A stretch of DNA of 28,208 bases from Phoronis australis (GCA_002633005.1 NMRA01001085.1:30217-58424), one strand, 5' to 3'; positions 1 to 11,817 are shown, counted from the stretch's first letter. Notes: generated by a model not told the origin, from the letters alone. Numbers and translations: made by a program.

Positions 1-110
1 GCGCATTCGTAACGGAACTGTGGCTAAGTTTTGGCTCTCCCGCGATATCACAGGCGACCGGCAGTGGCGCTGCGCACTACGACTACGTTTCCGTCGTCTG
101 CTCCACTGTG

Positions 111-367
111 CAATGAAGAAGATTTACTTCATTTTTTAAAGAAAATGGAACCTGAGTGACGATGAAAAAACAGAAGCTGCTGGTAAGATGTGAATTTTAG
201 TCGAAGCCTTAGTGAATCACTCAGAAACTCGCAATACTCTCTTTGTCAAACCATATCTTAAGAGGATTTCCAAAGCAATCCCGTCATTACTGCCAACACG
301 AAAAACGGATTTGGTCTTTTGGGCATTTGAAGACTATTTTAAATACGACAAATTTTTTAAGAATTGA
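111..367 (+). pseudogene. Possible degraded coding remnant, unrecognised
   Basis: The frame starting at 194 stays open for 57 codons to a TGA at 365-367 and has a protein-like composition (for example LFVKPYLKRISKAIPSLL). The same frame is open from 140 to a TGA at 191-193 and contains LSDDEKTEAAGKM. A neighbouring frame reads NEEDLLHFLKKMEPE just before it. Taken together these look like one acidic or helical coding stretch broken by a frameshift and a stop, or an exon running in from outside the window. A GTAAGA donor-like site lies at 183. No family is recognised and no start codon can be assigned. A chance open frame remains possible. Confidence 0.22.
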
Positions 368-483
368 TGACACAAAATATAAAACGTGTAATAAGCATTA
401 CAAAAAGAAGTAGGCTTCGCGCGCAAACGCTGTGGACCATAAACAAGTAGGTCTCTTAACATGAGATTAGTAGTTAAATCGTG

Positions 484-545
484 GTGGTGTAGTGGTAACG
501 CACGCACGCTCTATCCGCCATGTCGTGAGTTCGAGTCTTAGGTAT
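484..545 (+). repeat. tRNA-like sequence (SINE head or tRNA pseudogene)
   Basis: An A-box-like TGGTGTAGTGG (485-495) is followed 31 bases later by a B-box-like GAGTTCGAGTC (527-537), which is the normal spacing of an internal polymerase III promoter. The acceptor ends do not pair convincingly, so this is not a functional tRNA. A tRNA-derived SINE head or a decayed tRNA copy is the better reading. The downstream AT-rich tail to about 630 may belong to it. Confidence 0.4.
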
Positions 546-735
546 TTGCAGTTTTTCCTGTTTGACACGTTCTCCGTGCTTCAGGAATCAAGGAAAATGC
601 TTGATTTTTAGAGGTAAAAACATAAAAATTTCCCCCTTCCCGACCTCCCCCATTCGGTGCTATGCGCATCTACATGTACAATCGTGGTTCAGTTTGCGCA
701 AATGCTTACAGACAAAATGTTGCCCCCCCTTGTGA

Positions 736-754
736 TATCCTAGATCCGCCACTG
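736..754 (-). mobile_element. Right terminus of a hAT-like element (truncated copy)
   Basis: CCTAGATCCGCCACTG ends here. Its reverse complement, CAGTGGCGGATCTAGG, is the same terminal sequence seen at both ends of the complete element at 25808-26113 and at the right end of the copy at 16461-16570. No matching left end was found upstream, so this copy is truncated or too diverged to delimit. Confidence 0.5.
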
Positions 755-1420
755 AATAACTTGAACATATCCATGAAAACCTCGTGGTTCGCTCGAGTTT
801 CTCTCACTTGGCGCCATATTGAGGAAGTTACGTGAAATCACGCCTGTTGACGACCAAAAAGTCCAAGGGACACAAATCTTAAAAAATTCACTTGATATTT
901 TCTCATACTATTTTGCAAGTGTCACGGACCAGGTCACGCGCCAGGTCTCGCGCTAGCTTTTGCCTCATGCTCACCTGACTCAGTTGAAATCCTTTGTGGC
1001 TATCGCGCGCGCGGTCAAAGTTAACAGTAACCACAAAGTGGAGTTGGAATTCTTCGCCAAAGTCACGTGAATTCCCGTAGCTATGCTTCATCAAAGGTAT
1101 GTTTAGAAGCAGAAAGGATCACTGAAGAAAGTAAGCGCAGTTTTAGTGATAATTTTAGGTGTAGAATGTATTTTTGACGAGATGAAAACTTATCAGTGAG
1201 CGGATTTCGCCCACCGCCCGTTTAAATTACACGGGATGAAATTAGCACAGAACGCGATAGAACGTATTGTAGTGCGAATCTGAATTTCATTTGGCATAAC
1301 AGTAATGACTGTTTGGCATTTTTCAAACTAAACGACTAAAAACTCGAAGAAAATAACAGAATAAACTCTGCTACCGTATTGGGCAAATGGCCAAACAACA
1401 AGCTTTTGCCTCACTTCCCG
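755..1420. other. Anonymous non-coding stretch
   Basis: It holds only short, unconvincing open frames. GGCGCCATATTG at about 810 and several CpG-containing words are present, but no repeat, exon or RNA gene is recognisable. Confidence 0.5.
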
Positions 1421-1513
1421 TGACGTCACAGTTAAGTCTCACATAATCTCGCGTTATTGTTATAAAGTCGCGAAAGGACTAGTGGGACAGTTGTTCCTCT
1501 GTCGATGGTGAGT
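1421..1513 (+). promoter_or_regulatory. Candidate promoter: CRE, TATA box, short first exon with donor
   Basis: A perfect cAMP-response element TGACGTCA lies at 1421-1428 and a TATAAAG box at 1461-1467. About 40 bases after the TATA box an ATG (1505-1507) is followed directly by GTGAGT (1508), a strong 5' splice-site consensus. This order and spacing would suit a TATA promoter with a tiny first exon. No downstream exon is recognisable, so this is inference from motif order. Confidence 0.3.
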
Positions 1514-1519
1514 ACATCC

Positions 1520-1540
1520 GGGGGTGGGGGGTGGGACGGG
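1520..1540 (+). other. G-quadruplex-prone tract
   Basis: Four G-runs (5, 6, 3 and 3 Gs) are separated by loops of one, one and two bases, meeting the canonical G3+N1-7 pattern. The word GGGACGGGRGAACA then recurs at about 1533 and 1586, so the neighbourhood is locally duplicated. Confidence 0.6.
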
Positions 1541-1969
1541 AGAACACTGGGCATGGAAAACAACGGTAACCGAACTGGGAGCATGGGACGGGGGAACATC
1601 AGATGGAAATCTGTGAAGGGTGAGGAGAATATGGGTACACGTACCAAGAAATACCGCTATGGAAACAATAAGGGGTCAACAAAAACACTTCTGACTAAAA
1701 CATAAAAATATCCTTGTTTTCAAACTCAAGTTAAAATTGATTTTTTGTCATGCAAATAAAATATTTTGCAAGTTTGTCTACTTTGTACTTTTTAGAGGTT
1801 ATCGCTTAGTTGTGCAAGCAGCATTTAACCTACTTCACGTCAGCTTAAAACCCGAATTAACATGGATCTTATACAAGCATTAAATCTATCTTTTTGGAAG
1901 TGTTCGTAAATAGAACATTTCATGAAATGACATCAGTTAGTGTATGTGGTCTGGATTAAATATGTTTAA

Positions 1970-2003
1970 TGATGATGACGATGATGATGATGATGATGGC
2001 GAT
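1970..2003. repeat. Imperfect (GAT)n microsatellite
   Basis: About eleven GAT/GAC/GGC triplets occur in a row with two interruptions. Confidence 0.85.
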
Positions 2004-2099
2004 CATAACAAAACTCAAAGGTGTGTACGACGTTTTCGAAACAGAATTAAAAAAACAGTATGATGTATAATTCATAGTTCAGAAACCACCATTCACCAA

Positions 2100-2401
2100 T
2101 GGAAAGTTTGACCCGAACTAAAACCACAATAAATCAATATAATGTAAAAGTGCAAGTAACACGAGCTTTATTAGCACAATGAAAAGGTCAATATGGATTT
2201 TAAAAAACGATTAAAGATGCCCTTTTAGAAGCGTTACGAAATGAAACATAACTTGACAGAAACATATTACATTATGTGTGGAGTGAGTTCTTATACGATT
2301 CATGATAATTGTGACTGTGTGTACATATTCTTGTTACAGAAGAAAGTTTGACCTTAATTAAGTCACAAAATCACTGTTGTGAAAGCAGCTGCAAGTAACG
2401 C
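2100..2401. repeat. Two diverged direct repeats about 240 bp apart
   Basis: GGAAAGTTTGACC near 2100 and GAAAGTTTGACC near 2342 begin similar stretches. Both continue with an A-rich CACAA word and end in GCAAGTAAC(A/G)C at about 2160 and 2400. The units are diverged, and no TIR or target duplication was found. Confidence 0.35.
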
Positions 2402-4688
2402 ACTTATGTTTAAGTTCTAACAATGTTCGCTTATGCTTGCATGGTTTGTAATGGATAACAGCAAAACTCGAATGCTGGCGGTTCACAGTACAACTTAAGT
2501 TTGTTCATCATTCAACATGTTAACGAATACGGCCTTGAAAAGCAACTCAATTTCTTGGCTAGATGAGCAGCGCACAGAATACTTCTTGCTAAATAATGCT
2601 AAGATAGGAAAGCATAAAATCTGTTTTATTAAAAATCTGCATTTTTTGTAAAAAAAAAGATTTTTATGATTTCCCATGTGCTTTTTTTTAAAAAAATGTG
2701 GAATTTATTTTCAAATATGAAATTCTTTAGCCACAGGGAAAATGAATCTGCCCTCACCCCCACCACTGATATGGTCAGAGAATGAAAGATTAGAGCTACG
2801 GCCCACGGCCTATGTCGTAGCCGAGCGGAATACAACTATATTCGTCATGTTCAGTACCGCGAACCTTGTCTGACGACTTCGTGACGCATTAATCTCGCTT
2901 GGCTGCCACTGACCTACACTGCAGCTTAGTTTTGAGAGTGAGCAGTGTACTCAGAAATAAAAAAACGAAACTATCGACGGGGACTTCGGGTACAGGTGAG
3001 CAAGTTTCGTGTAGCTTAAAAAACCCCAGATCGCTTAATGGAACACTTGAACATTGTTGAAATATACAAATATTTGCATGCTCGTCTGATAAGCGTAAGT
3101 ATGTCGTTTCAATAATTAGTAAAACAGAAAATGCGAGAAACTTTAATTAATCATTCAATTTCCTCAAAGAAAACACAAGCTTTCTACACGATGTGAAAAT
3201 TACATTTTTACTAGACGGCTCATGTACAGTGCGACTCAAAAACAGGCGCAATTCAGCTTTTTTAAACTTAGAGTCAAAAAACAATTAATTGCATTTTTAA
3301 TCTGCGTCAACACATGATGAAATTGGATTGTAGAAAAATCGATTTTCGTGGGATGTTATGTTCCCACAATATCTCATTTTGTCTGACGTTGTCAGACAAT
3401 AATTCTTAATTTTCTAGTTGTATACTTCGGGGAAAATGCCAGTGTCTTTTGACTTACACAAACTCATCATTAACTGGACCTCTTGTCAACAACTTAAATG
3501 TTGCGCCATAGGACATGTTCACTAAAAGTGCACACTGTATCAAACATGAAGTTTACGTCACAGGTTCATCTCTTGCGTGGGGCCTGGTAGTAAACGGGCG
3601 CCTCTGCCACACGATGGCCACATACTGTACATGTACTTTATGTTTCGATGTAGTTAATCTAGTAGTGGAAACTATTGCTGTATCAACAAAGCAAAACAGG
3701 AATGCTGAGATACGATGAGAGGGTGAAGGGAAGTGGGATATATTGAAAGTTTTTATCAGCTGGTGTAGAAAATGGAAAACAATTATAAAAACTAACGAGA
3801 TGGTCATAATCAGCACCGCTACGGTGGCACAAACATGATAGCCCAGAAAAGTTGTAGAAGCCATTTCGTCAGAATGCTATTTGAATGGACGTAAAAGACA
3901 CAAAACACGAGTTTGAGTGATAACCATAAGACTGTTGTTTTCCATAGTTACTTGCCTCAGATGGCGTACATGTACGGAGTTGACGATGGTTGTCTCCTGA
4001 ATTCTGAAAGGAGCATCAATGTTTGGTTCGTACGCCATAGCAAAAGTGGTATCTCAGTTCGCGCACGCCTTTTGTTCTAAGTTACGGCTTGGAACAATAC
4101 AAACCAAGTCTCATATTGTGTCCAGGATCACTGCTCTTGATAACATTTAGATTGCAGATGCTATAAAGCCTATTTGAGTGCAGCAAATCAAACAAAATAA
4201 GTTTGAAATTTGTGTTTGTTTTTTGAGATCAACTTATATCTATAGAAAGACTTCGAGGCAAAATGGCTGAAGAACATCAGCTGAATGTAAATGTTTTTAT
4301 TAAGTTTTCCACCAGACACGTGTTTCTATGGCCCAAACTGAGAAAATATCAATTTTAAAACTAATGTTCACGAAAACCTCAGAGGTTCACAATGGTTAAA
4401 GGTAAAAAATCTTAAAATATTATATACCATAGTCATTTCCCTTTTTAAAAGAAAAACTTGTCGGAGTAATACAACTTTGTAAATCTAGCGCTGGTGACTA
4501 TTAGCCAAATACGCTTACTTTCTTTGCAGAGTCTGTTTTAGTTCCGTTAGCAAAGCGGCGGACTGCGTTCGCTGAGGACAAACCCGTCTTGGGACTGATT
4601 TCATAAAAGAGCAAATTTTTCACCAATTGTGTCAATTAAATAAAGTCACTTCCCACATTGCGTGAAAGTGGAAAATTGCTGGAAGTGA
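2402..4688. other. Long anonymous stretch
   Basis: No exon, RNA gene or mobile element can be supported. It contains a 9-bp perfect stem TTGTCTGAC / GTCAGACAA with a 3-base loop at 3379-3399. Open frames such as 3553-3864 (minus) and 3515-3718 (plus) overlap on opposite strands and have no recognisable content. Confidence 0.5.
3379..3399. repeat. Short perfect hairpin
   Basis: TTGTCTGAC (3379-3387) and GTCAGACAA (3391-3399) are exact inverted copies separated by GTT. Confidence 0.7.
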
Positions 4689-4746
4689 AGCCACTGACTG
4701 ATCAATTTCCAGTTGTCTCAAGAGAAAAGTTTGGTGATCAGTGGCT
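4689..4746. repeat. Imperfect inverted repeat
   Basis: AGCCACTGACTGATCA (4689-4704) faces TGATCAGTGGCT (4735-4746). The arms match completely except for four extra bases in the left one. Confidence 0.6.
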
Positions 4747-5974
4747 GAGAATGTTCCGGTTTTGATATTTATCCGGCATTCTGTCAGCAAAGTCTTTACT
4801 TAAAGAGTGAATCATGTAGCGGAAGCCTAAATACTTCTGTACCACCTCTAAGTGCATAGATTACACGGTTTCATCTCGGAAATTATAGAAAAACACACAA
4901 GAAAAAGACGATAACTGGTCTGACAGATCGTAGAAAATTGCCTTCAAAAACAAATAAAACAACTAAGCGCATGGAGCGTCTAAGACACATGTCGCAGTTG
5001 GACGTAATCTAGTTTGGTCGTTTATCAATTGATTCGTCACTAAGTTGCTTTTAAACAGTTTAAATTAAGGACATTTTCTATCTAAAATGCAAAGTTTAGA
5101 CTAGGTTACTCTGCAACATGAATCGTGATAGAAAACGATTTCCAATTGCATATCATTAAGGTTATAACCAGTAAAATTAGACGTGGCAAGGTAAAGGGCA
5201 ACCCTTCCAAAACAAGATCGGTTCATGTCAAACATAAATGACTTTCCTATTTCTAATTATGGCAAAAACCAATTCTTTTCAGGACATCAAGAATTTTAAG
5301 CCATCTTGTCAGAACCTTTCCATTAACATCAAATTAAGATCGTCGGCTAGGAAGAAATTGCAAATTCGGAATGCTAACAATATGTGTTTTCGACTAGATT
5401 CTTGAAACTCCCCAGAGTCAGACTAGACGAATTTTAGCGTAAACACTGATTGTAAACACTCTACTGGGACTTTGTGTAATTTTATATTTTAATTTATTAA
5501 AACCAACGACGCGCACAAGAATACAAATACAATGCAACAACATTAATCGCAAGTCGATTTCCCTTGATACCGTGCAAGAATGCTCTAAAACTTGCCATGT
5601 GAGAATTACAAATTGTTAATGATAGTGATTTGCATGCCATCGGGCAAATCAGCAAGCTTACGTTTGAATGCACGTGATTCATTTGGTCATTTGGGCTTCG
5701 CTGTCCCTTTTGGGAACAGTGAGAAAGGATACTTATGTTTCGCACGAGGACTCTATGAACCGATTTATCGTCGGGTGTATTAAGTGCAATTGCAATGCAA
5801 GTGTCTGCTTATTATGCGAAATTTTGGAACGTGTACTGTCCAAATATAAAGTGGCAAAACTATATTGATTGAATGAATCTTAAATTATTGTAATCTACAA
5901 ACTTTATGTTCTGAAGCATAGTACGTGAACCAGCACTCAAGTTTAAGTACCATGCAAGTCACGTGATTACTCGT
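4747..5974. other. Anonymous stretch
   Basis: Only short overlapping open frames are present, and no repeat or RNA signature was found. Confidence 0.5.
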
Positions 5975-6004
5975 GTCTATTACACATGTCTATTACACAT
6001 GTCT
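5975..6004. repeat. 13-bp tandem duplication
   Basis: GTCTATTACACAT occurs twice back to back (5975-5987 and 5988-6000), followed by GTCT. It is a simple slippage-type duplication. Confidence 0.9.
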
Positions 6005-6737
6005 GATTTCTGGCCAATAGAAAGTCACTTTTATGACTGCTTTCATCCTGTAGCTTATTTCCCGATTTCATCAGAAGGTCGCCGGCTTATTGGTTTCGTT
6101 AGCATTGTTCTCTGGTGCATGAATGGTGGAATGCATTCCAAGAAAGAATTGAAAAAAATCAGTCACGGGCATCTATCTAATGGGAAGGCGATAATACGTC
6201 AAGGAACCCTATTGATTTTTGCAGCAGAAACGGCAGGCGACACTGGGCTCTGAATTATTTTTTAGTTGTTGAAATTTCACCACCTTAAGCCATTTTCGAC
6301 CTCCTGACGTTTGTTTCACTGATGACTAAACAACGATTCAGAATTTCATAAAATTAAAACGAATCTTTTCATAAACTAATGTAAATCGTAAGGAATGCTG
6401 TTTCAGTACGACATGATATTTTTCAAGTAAACAAAATTAAGCATTGCATTTCTGATGGTGCACAACCAAAGTGATCGCCATGGCACAGTTGAAAACTTCG
6501 CTGACGGATTTTTTTAAGAAATAACAAAACTTGACAACGAGTGGAGAGCGTCATGGTCCTGTTTTAGTTAATGGAACTCATTGCTTTTTGCGTTTGTGGT
6601 AATCGATTTTTTGGGTTTGAGACTCGATTATAGTTCGATTTTGAATGACGCGGAGTCATCAACAGTGTTCGCTATGACACCTTCTGTCACAGCGCCATTT
6701 AGAATGTAAACGTCCCACTGTTAAATGATGATGAACG

Positions 6738-6757
6738 ACACACGGATTTCCGTGTGT
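6738..6757. repeat. Short perfect hairpin
   Basis: ACACACGGA and TCCGTGTGT are exact inverted copies separated by TT. Confidence 0.75.
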
Positions 6758-7202
6758 GTATCCAGTGCGCATGTCTTGGTTTGAAAGTTTGTCAATTCGG
6801 TACGGGAATGAGCCCGAAAAAAATATAGTGAACCATTTTGTTGTTTAGTTTGACGTCTTGCAATCTTGCGTATGCCAAAAATAGGAAATTGTGGGGAATG
6901 CATCGATTTAGCCTCTTCTTATTGTTGCACACATTTATCAGCACTATGAATCTTGTGCATTCAAATTTCTCAACATCTACCAATCGGAATGCTATTTTAC
7001 AATCAATCGGAATTTCCGAATGTTACTGGGTTCTGTTAACCAGTGGGAAATCGTATTGCCTTATCAAACCACAGTGATGCCCCTCGTGGCTTACGAAAGA
7101 TGATATTCGCTATAATAGGCAGGTGCGAGTGCGACCTTGGACTCATTGGCCTGATGAGAATGAGATTCGATCCAAACTCGATGTTCTGCTTCCCAAGGCT
7201 AT

Positions 7203-7316
7203 CAGACGAAGATTTGCATCCCCGGCGAGGAGACCCCTTTGTCCCGTTTATGTGACTTTAGAAAACAAAACAAAATAGCAATGCCAGACGGAAGATTTGC
7301 CTGTGTCCGAGGAGAC
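7203..7316. repeat. Pair of 32-bp diverged direct repeats
   Basis: The units at 7203-7234 and 7285-7316 both start CAGACG, contain AAGATTTGC and end CGAGGAGAC, with a period of 82 bp. The first lies in an open frame (7043-7255), but the second does not extend it. Confidence 0.55.
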
Positions 7317-7382
7317 TTCCACTCATCTATATAAATTCTCGGTTTTGTTATTAGGGAGATCACAGAATCTAGCTAATTGTAT

Positions 7383-7402
7383 TGGAATCGATTTCGATTC
7401 CA
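7383..7402. repeat. Short perfect hairpin
   Basis: TGGAATCGA and TCGATTCCA are exact inverted copies separated by TT. Confidence 0.75.
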
Positions 7403-7603
7403 TGATTTTCTTTAATATCAGCGACAAAATTTGTTGCAACAAAACTAAGTTAGGTCAAAGGAAAATGTACCTCTGAATCTGAACTGAACTCGAGCCACCT
7501 AGGATTGATTAAAGGTTGATTATATAGCAATCACTTTCAATAAACAGTTTGGAAAAGCCAAGACCAACAGCTGCATGCAGTGTACACACAAGTCAATTTT
7601 ACA

Positions 7604-7862
7604 TCACGTGACATACTTATTTTTGAATGGAAGTGCCTGTGCGCCATTTTCAACTTTGAGGGTTTTGCTAACGCGGCCAACAGAACAGACGATTTTCTGG
7701 AGCGTTTTATAACCTGTTGATGGTTTGTGTGTTCTCTTTCGCAACAGGAAACAAGCCCTAACAAGGTAAAAACATTTTATGTTGTAAGAGCAAAAGTCCT
7801 ATAATTCAATTTTCGTTTTCAGCTGGCTAGTAAAGAGGACGAAATGCTGCTGTGATCAACGG
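7604..7862 (+). promoter_or_regulatory. Candidate promoter with two tiny non-coding exons
   Basis: TCACGTGA (7604-7611, E-box/USF type) and GCGCCATTTT (7641-7650, resembling a YY1 site in reverse) precede a stretch ending in AAG|GTAAAA (donor at 7766). About 55 bases on, a pyrimidine-rich TTTCGTTTTCAG acceptor ends at 7822, and a 40-base block ends in GG|GTAAGA at 7862/7863. The block carries ATGCTGCTGTGA, so it would be untranslated. The splice sites look good individually, but no coding exon follows within reach. This could be a 5' UTR, a non-coding RNA or coincidence. Confidence 0.28.
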
Positions 7863-9544
7863 GTAAGAAGAATACAGGTAATTTTTGGTAGGTATGTTTT
7901 AATTGGACTTTCCTGTGAATCGGCCTTGGTAAACCGGTATTTCATTGTACAACGCTGAGACTTGATTGATGACCGGTTTGCATATACATGAATGACGCCC
8001 GTTTGTTTGCGTTAGTCGAGTTGATTTGCATAAGTAATCTTTTGACAACAAGTTAAAATCTACAATGCCGGCTACAATATAAATGCTGTTAATGGAATCT
8101 CACGTTACGCATGTAGATGTGTCATGGCCATTAGAGCTAGTCTAAGCTGCTTTGCAAAGTCAATGAAACTGTCATGGCGCTCCGGTGGGATTCTTTTTCT
8201 GAATTCACAATCCCGATTTGTTTAGTTACATAAAGCTCTTTAAAAATTATTGATGCGCAAAATATGCGGAAATTAAAAACATTATAACCAGAAACATTGT
8301 AGTTATTCCCTTGAATCTGTCTGTCCAATATGATTCAGTGGCGAAGACGATGCTCCATCTTACAATTACCAGGGGGTGTGGGTGGGGGTGGCGGGTGGCT
8401 TGGTGGGGGAGGCTATCCCCATCAGATATCAGTTATAGTGAATTCCATAAGTAAGTACTGGTCACTGCTGTGGCGCGTTCAGCTCTCCTTCTTTTCAATT
8501 ATAAAAACTTCACAGCACGAATTTTAAGGCAGTTTAGTTTGTAATCAAAACTTGTTCCCAAATGATATTGTTTCAACATAAATTTTTTTTTGCTAACCAT
8601 TTCACACGTAGTAATAAAAACTTAATGTATTGATCATGTCCTTGCGCTTGTCGGAAGGAAATTTTTATTTTGCCGACACCCAGGAAACAATCAAGTAAGC
8701 TTCTGTTTGGCCCCCACTCGTCCTGACTTCCGCATACGATTGTTCTGTGGTATATACGCATGTGTGAACACAAAACAGCGCATGCTCAGTCAGATGTTTT
8801 TGATGTTTAGTCGGAAGCAAAATATCTTTGTTAAAATGTTAAAATAACCGCATTAGTAAAGAAATCCAGTATAAAACGTCACCAAGTGAGCACAAACAAA
8901 CATCCAAGTGTTCGAATATTTAGGTCGCTCAGTGCACAGCAAACTGTACGTGAGGTTACCAAAGCTGCAGGTGATTACGGTTATTTAAAGGAATATCATC
9001 GTTTCTGCTGCCGAATGACGCAATTTTGCGATCATTGTTAAACGAGACAGTCTTCTTGAAGTTATAAAACAACAAAATCTTTTTCGTTTTTATGGTTTCA
9101 TTACAAATTGCCTTCCTTGTTACATGTAGTTGTCTACCAGACAATCGCTGAAGTCGAGGCCGGTGACTTTGCTCTTTTAAACTCTTAAAAGGATGCCAAA
9201 CCCGGATTTGGCTTGTTGACAGATGTTAAATCGACTTTCCAATCTAATTCTATGAAACAAAATGTTGTTCTGTAACCCTCAACAATCCTCAAAAGTTTGG
9301 AGGAAAATTTGACAATTGGCAAACGTGACCTACGATTTTACTGAATTACAAGGTAACTGTGGGAAAAACCACCCAGAAAGAACTATGGTATTCAATCTAC
9401 AGGGAGTATTGAGTTTTTTGTTGATTCCTGGTTTTGTCTTTCAAGATTGGCGCTAATGATGCATTAGCAGATGATACAGCCAGGATTGATTGAACTTATT
9501 AAAACAGGATTTAGTATCCATTTAAGTTAGTCTGGTAACACGTG
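7863..9544. other. Anonymous stretch around a G-rich tract
   Basis: Apart from the G-rich tract at 8372-8409 and a TATAAAA word at 8870-8876, nothing is recognisable. Open frames are under 70 codons and unconvincing. Confidence 0.45.
8372..8409 (+). other. G-quadruplex-prone tract
   Basis: G-runs at 8372-8376, 8380-8382, 8384-8388, 8393-8395 and 8405-8409 have loops of 1-9 bases. The first four alone satisfy the canonical G3+N1-7 pattern. Confidence 0.6.
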
Positions 9545-9615
9545 GGATTTCGTTCTGCGGTAGAGCGTCTGGCTGCTACTGCGGAGTGTGTGGGTTCGAT
9601 TCCGTGCTCCAACTA
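9545..9615 (+). repeat. tRNA-like sequence (SINE head)
   Basis: A D-arm-like GTTC...GAGC fold around GCGGTA (9552-9566) and a B box GGGTTCGATTCC (9592-9603) have the spacing of a tRNA gene. The T-stem and acceptor stem pair poorly, so it is not a functional tRNA. A tRNA-derived SINE head is likely. Confidence 0.45.
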
Positions 9616-9734
9616 ATTTCTAAAGAGATGCTTTTCTTGCCTAGAATGCCCCTTTAAAGATTTTGATAGTCATTGTGACGAAAGACTCGTGATATTAACA
9701 AGTTTCTATTACAAGTCGGGAAAACTGTTTCAAC

Positions 9735-9785
9735 TAGAAAATCGAACCGGGGTTGCGTTCCGCAGACGCGACACTCAGAAAAAAA
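9735..9785 (-). repeat. Second tRNA-like sequence, opposite strand
   Basis: On the minus strand, GCGTCTGCGGAACGCAACC leads into a B-box-like CCGGTTCGAT (9741-9750). It faces the plus-strand tRNA-like unit 130 bp away. The A-box side is weak. Confidence 0.35.
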
Positions 9786-9859
9786 CCAGATCAAGTAAGA
9801 CCACACAAGATCATTCTAGTTAAAGGGATGCTTCTCTAGTACTTTTGGGAACTTTCTAC

Positions 9860-11220
9860 CGTGAACTAGAACAATGGCAATCATTACAGTGATTGGCTGG
9901 CGAAGCTGAAATGTTGATAATTGCTTTTACGGAATTCCCATGCAGAACCTCACTCGACTTCCGAGCATAGCCGACTCTTGGCAACGCAATGTCGTATGTT
10001 GGTGAGACTAATTAATCAATTCAGACTAATTAATTAAACATGAATTCTTCATGTTGAATTATCTTCCGCTCACATTTATTAATTTCCACTGAAGTTCACC
10101 CATGAGTTTTGAATGAGGATTCTCTCCGTTGATGTCGTGAGTGAACGTACCCCACAGCGTGTGGGCATCTATCGTAAATTGAGATTCAAGGTTGAAAGAC
10201 TACTGCATTCATATATTCAAATAAAGACTTACTTAGGCAGTCTACCTAATCAACACTTATAGTCATTATTTAACCGCGTTTCATGGAAAGTCATGAGGGC
10301 GATGCACTGCACAAACACCTGAATGGCGATTGAAGTTCACTGAAATCGGAAGCCGGTATCTGTATTTTGCCAGGCGTCCGTTTAGCAGACGCAGTTCACT
10401 AGGCCCTACTTGTACATATTGGCCATTCTGCTTGAAAACGAGGTGCTGTGTCCAAACTACAAATTGTTCTGTTTGCTTGGAACACGCGCGCTGTCTTGTT
10501 TGAGTTGTTAAAATTGACGCTAAAACGAGGCATTTTGTCTTTAACAACAGTGCACTGCTGTGCGTGAATCTTGCTTACTGTAAAGATCGCGTATGCGTGA
10601 ACTCGGAATACACGAGGAAACTTCAAACAAATAATCATGTTCACGTTGATAAAAATTTGAAGTGCACTAAATCGAATTTGATTTTAATAAAATGATACAA
10701 ATTTTAACCAATGTGTTTTAAACTATTGGCAATTTTATTCACCAAACAATAATTCAACCATTAACATATTCCTCTGATTCGTTGACGCAAGTTACGGTAA
10801 AGGGGAAATGGATGGCCATGAGGCCAATAATTACAAAAAAAAATTACACTTAACAAAAATATCATCTGATTGCCCAAATGAATATTTAATTCCAGGTTCA
10901 CGCATGCACGTACTTGACCTTGAGATTAATCAGAATTCCAAGTTCACGCACAGCAGCACTGGAAACAATAATTTTTTTGCAGCGCCACCGAAATGTGCAA
11001 CTAGTGAATACACTGACGAAGACCCAGTCATGCAGGTCTTCACGAGACATAGCTATGCATTAGAAGCGACACACGTGACCATATTTTATGTAGCTTTACC
11101 CACAAGATTCTTGCGTCTACGGAAATTTGCCCAGGTGTATCGGACGCGAATCCAGGATATTGACTCTGAGAGCTCTAGCAATGTACAGATACATGTATAG
11201 GGTGACATTGAACATATTAA
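9860..11220. other. Anonymous stretch with one 130-codon open frame
   Basis: The frame 10808-11200 (plus) is open for 130 codons but shows no domain, signal peptide, membrane segment or compositional sign of coding, and no splice context. Nothing else is recognisable. Confidence 0.4.
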
Positions 11221-11235
11221 AGTGACCAAGCGGGG

Positions 11236-11397
11236 TACCGGAAAACTGGAACTCCCTGTGGTGGTTCAAAAATCCAAGATTCTCAAAAATTACAATAAAA
11301 TTCTAATAAGTTTTGGCTAGAACAGGAATTCGTGACATCTCCATTGCAAAATCAAGATTTAAACAACACCTAGTAGCTTGTTTATTAACTTTCGCGG
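11236..11397 (+). pseudogene. Frameshifted C-terminal fragment of a non-LTR retrotransposon ORF2
   Basis: The segment reads PENWNSL at 11238-11258. In a different frame from 11319 it reads IRDISIAKSRFKQHLVACLL. In CR1/L2/Jockey-like reverse-transcriptase proteins the C-terminus typically reads WNSLPxxIRxxxSxxxFKxxLKxHL, so the two pieces are the two halves of that tail. They are separated by a roughly 60-base insertion with a frame change. No upstream polymerase motif is present. This fits a 5'-truncated, decayed retroelement copy. The match is short and its clade cannot be named. Confidence 0.5.
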
Positions 11398-11480
11398 TCT
11401 ACTGCCGTCTCTGATTTATGCGGATTCATTCGGCGCAACCTCGCTTTACTCAGGTGGCACTGAATAGTTAGGCTGCGGCC

Positions 11481-11738
11481 TCAGCCGCGGCCAATTTGCA
11501 GTGCCAAAATATCAAAATTTTGGGGTAGGCCAAGTTTGGGAGCATTTTGTAGGTGGGCATTGCATGTAGGCTCAGTGAATGTGGTTTTTTTGTATTTGTG
11601 AACATGCTGAGAATGAAAAAAGGCGACTTTCTCTTCTGTAGCTGCACTCTTCTTCAAGATGGTGGCCCCCTGTTGCAATTGTGCATTGCTGTGTAGCAAC
11701 TGAGAAATTGGCCGCGATTTCAGGTAGCCCTCAAACAA
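11481..11738 (-). other. Unrecognised 85-codon minus-strand open frame
   Basis: This frame is open for 85 codons next to the minus-strand repeat at 11835-12069 and reads in the same direction but in another frame. Its composition is mixed and protein-like (it includes SQHVHKYKKTTFTEPTC). No domain is recognised. It may be a further part of the same decayed unit or chance. Confidence 0.18.
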
Positions 11739-11817
11739 GCCAGATTTTCAAAAAAAACTAGTTGGTTGACAGTACTTTTGTACCACATTTTTGTAATATG
11801 TAGGAAATTTTCTTTCG

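Noticed and set aside
4535-4605. tRNA-like fold around CCGTTAGCAAAGCGG
   Set aside because: The D-arm-like stem is present, but there is no B box (GGTTCGANTCC) at the right distance.
9000-9045. TTTTGCGATCATTG as a ninth copy of the 16-bp motif
   Set aside because: Only the left half-site matches; the right half (GAACGCA) is absent.
10808-11200. 130-codon plus-strand open frame
   Set aside because: It has no domain, no biased composition, no splice or promoter context, and is of a length that can arise by chance in 28 kb searched in six frames.
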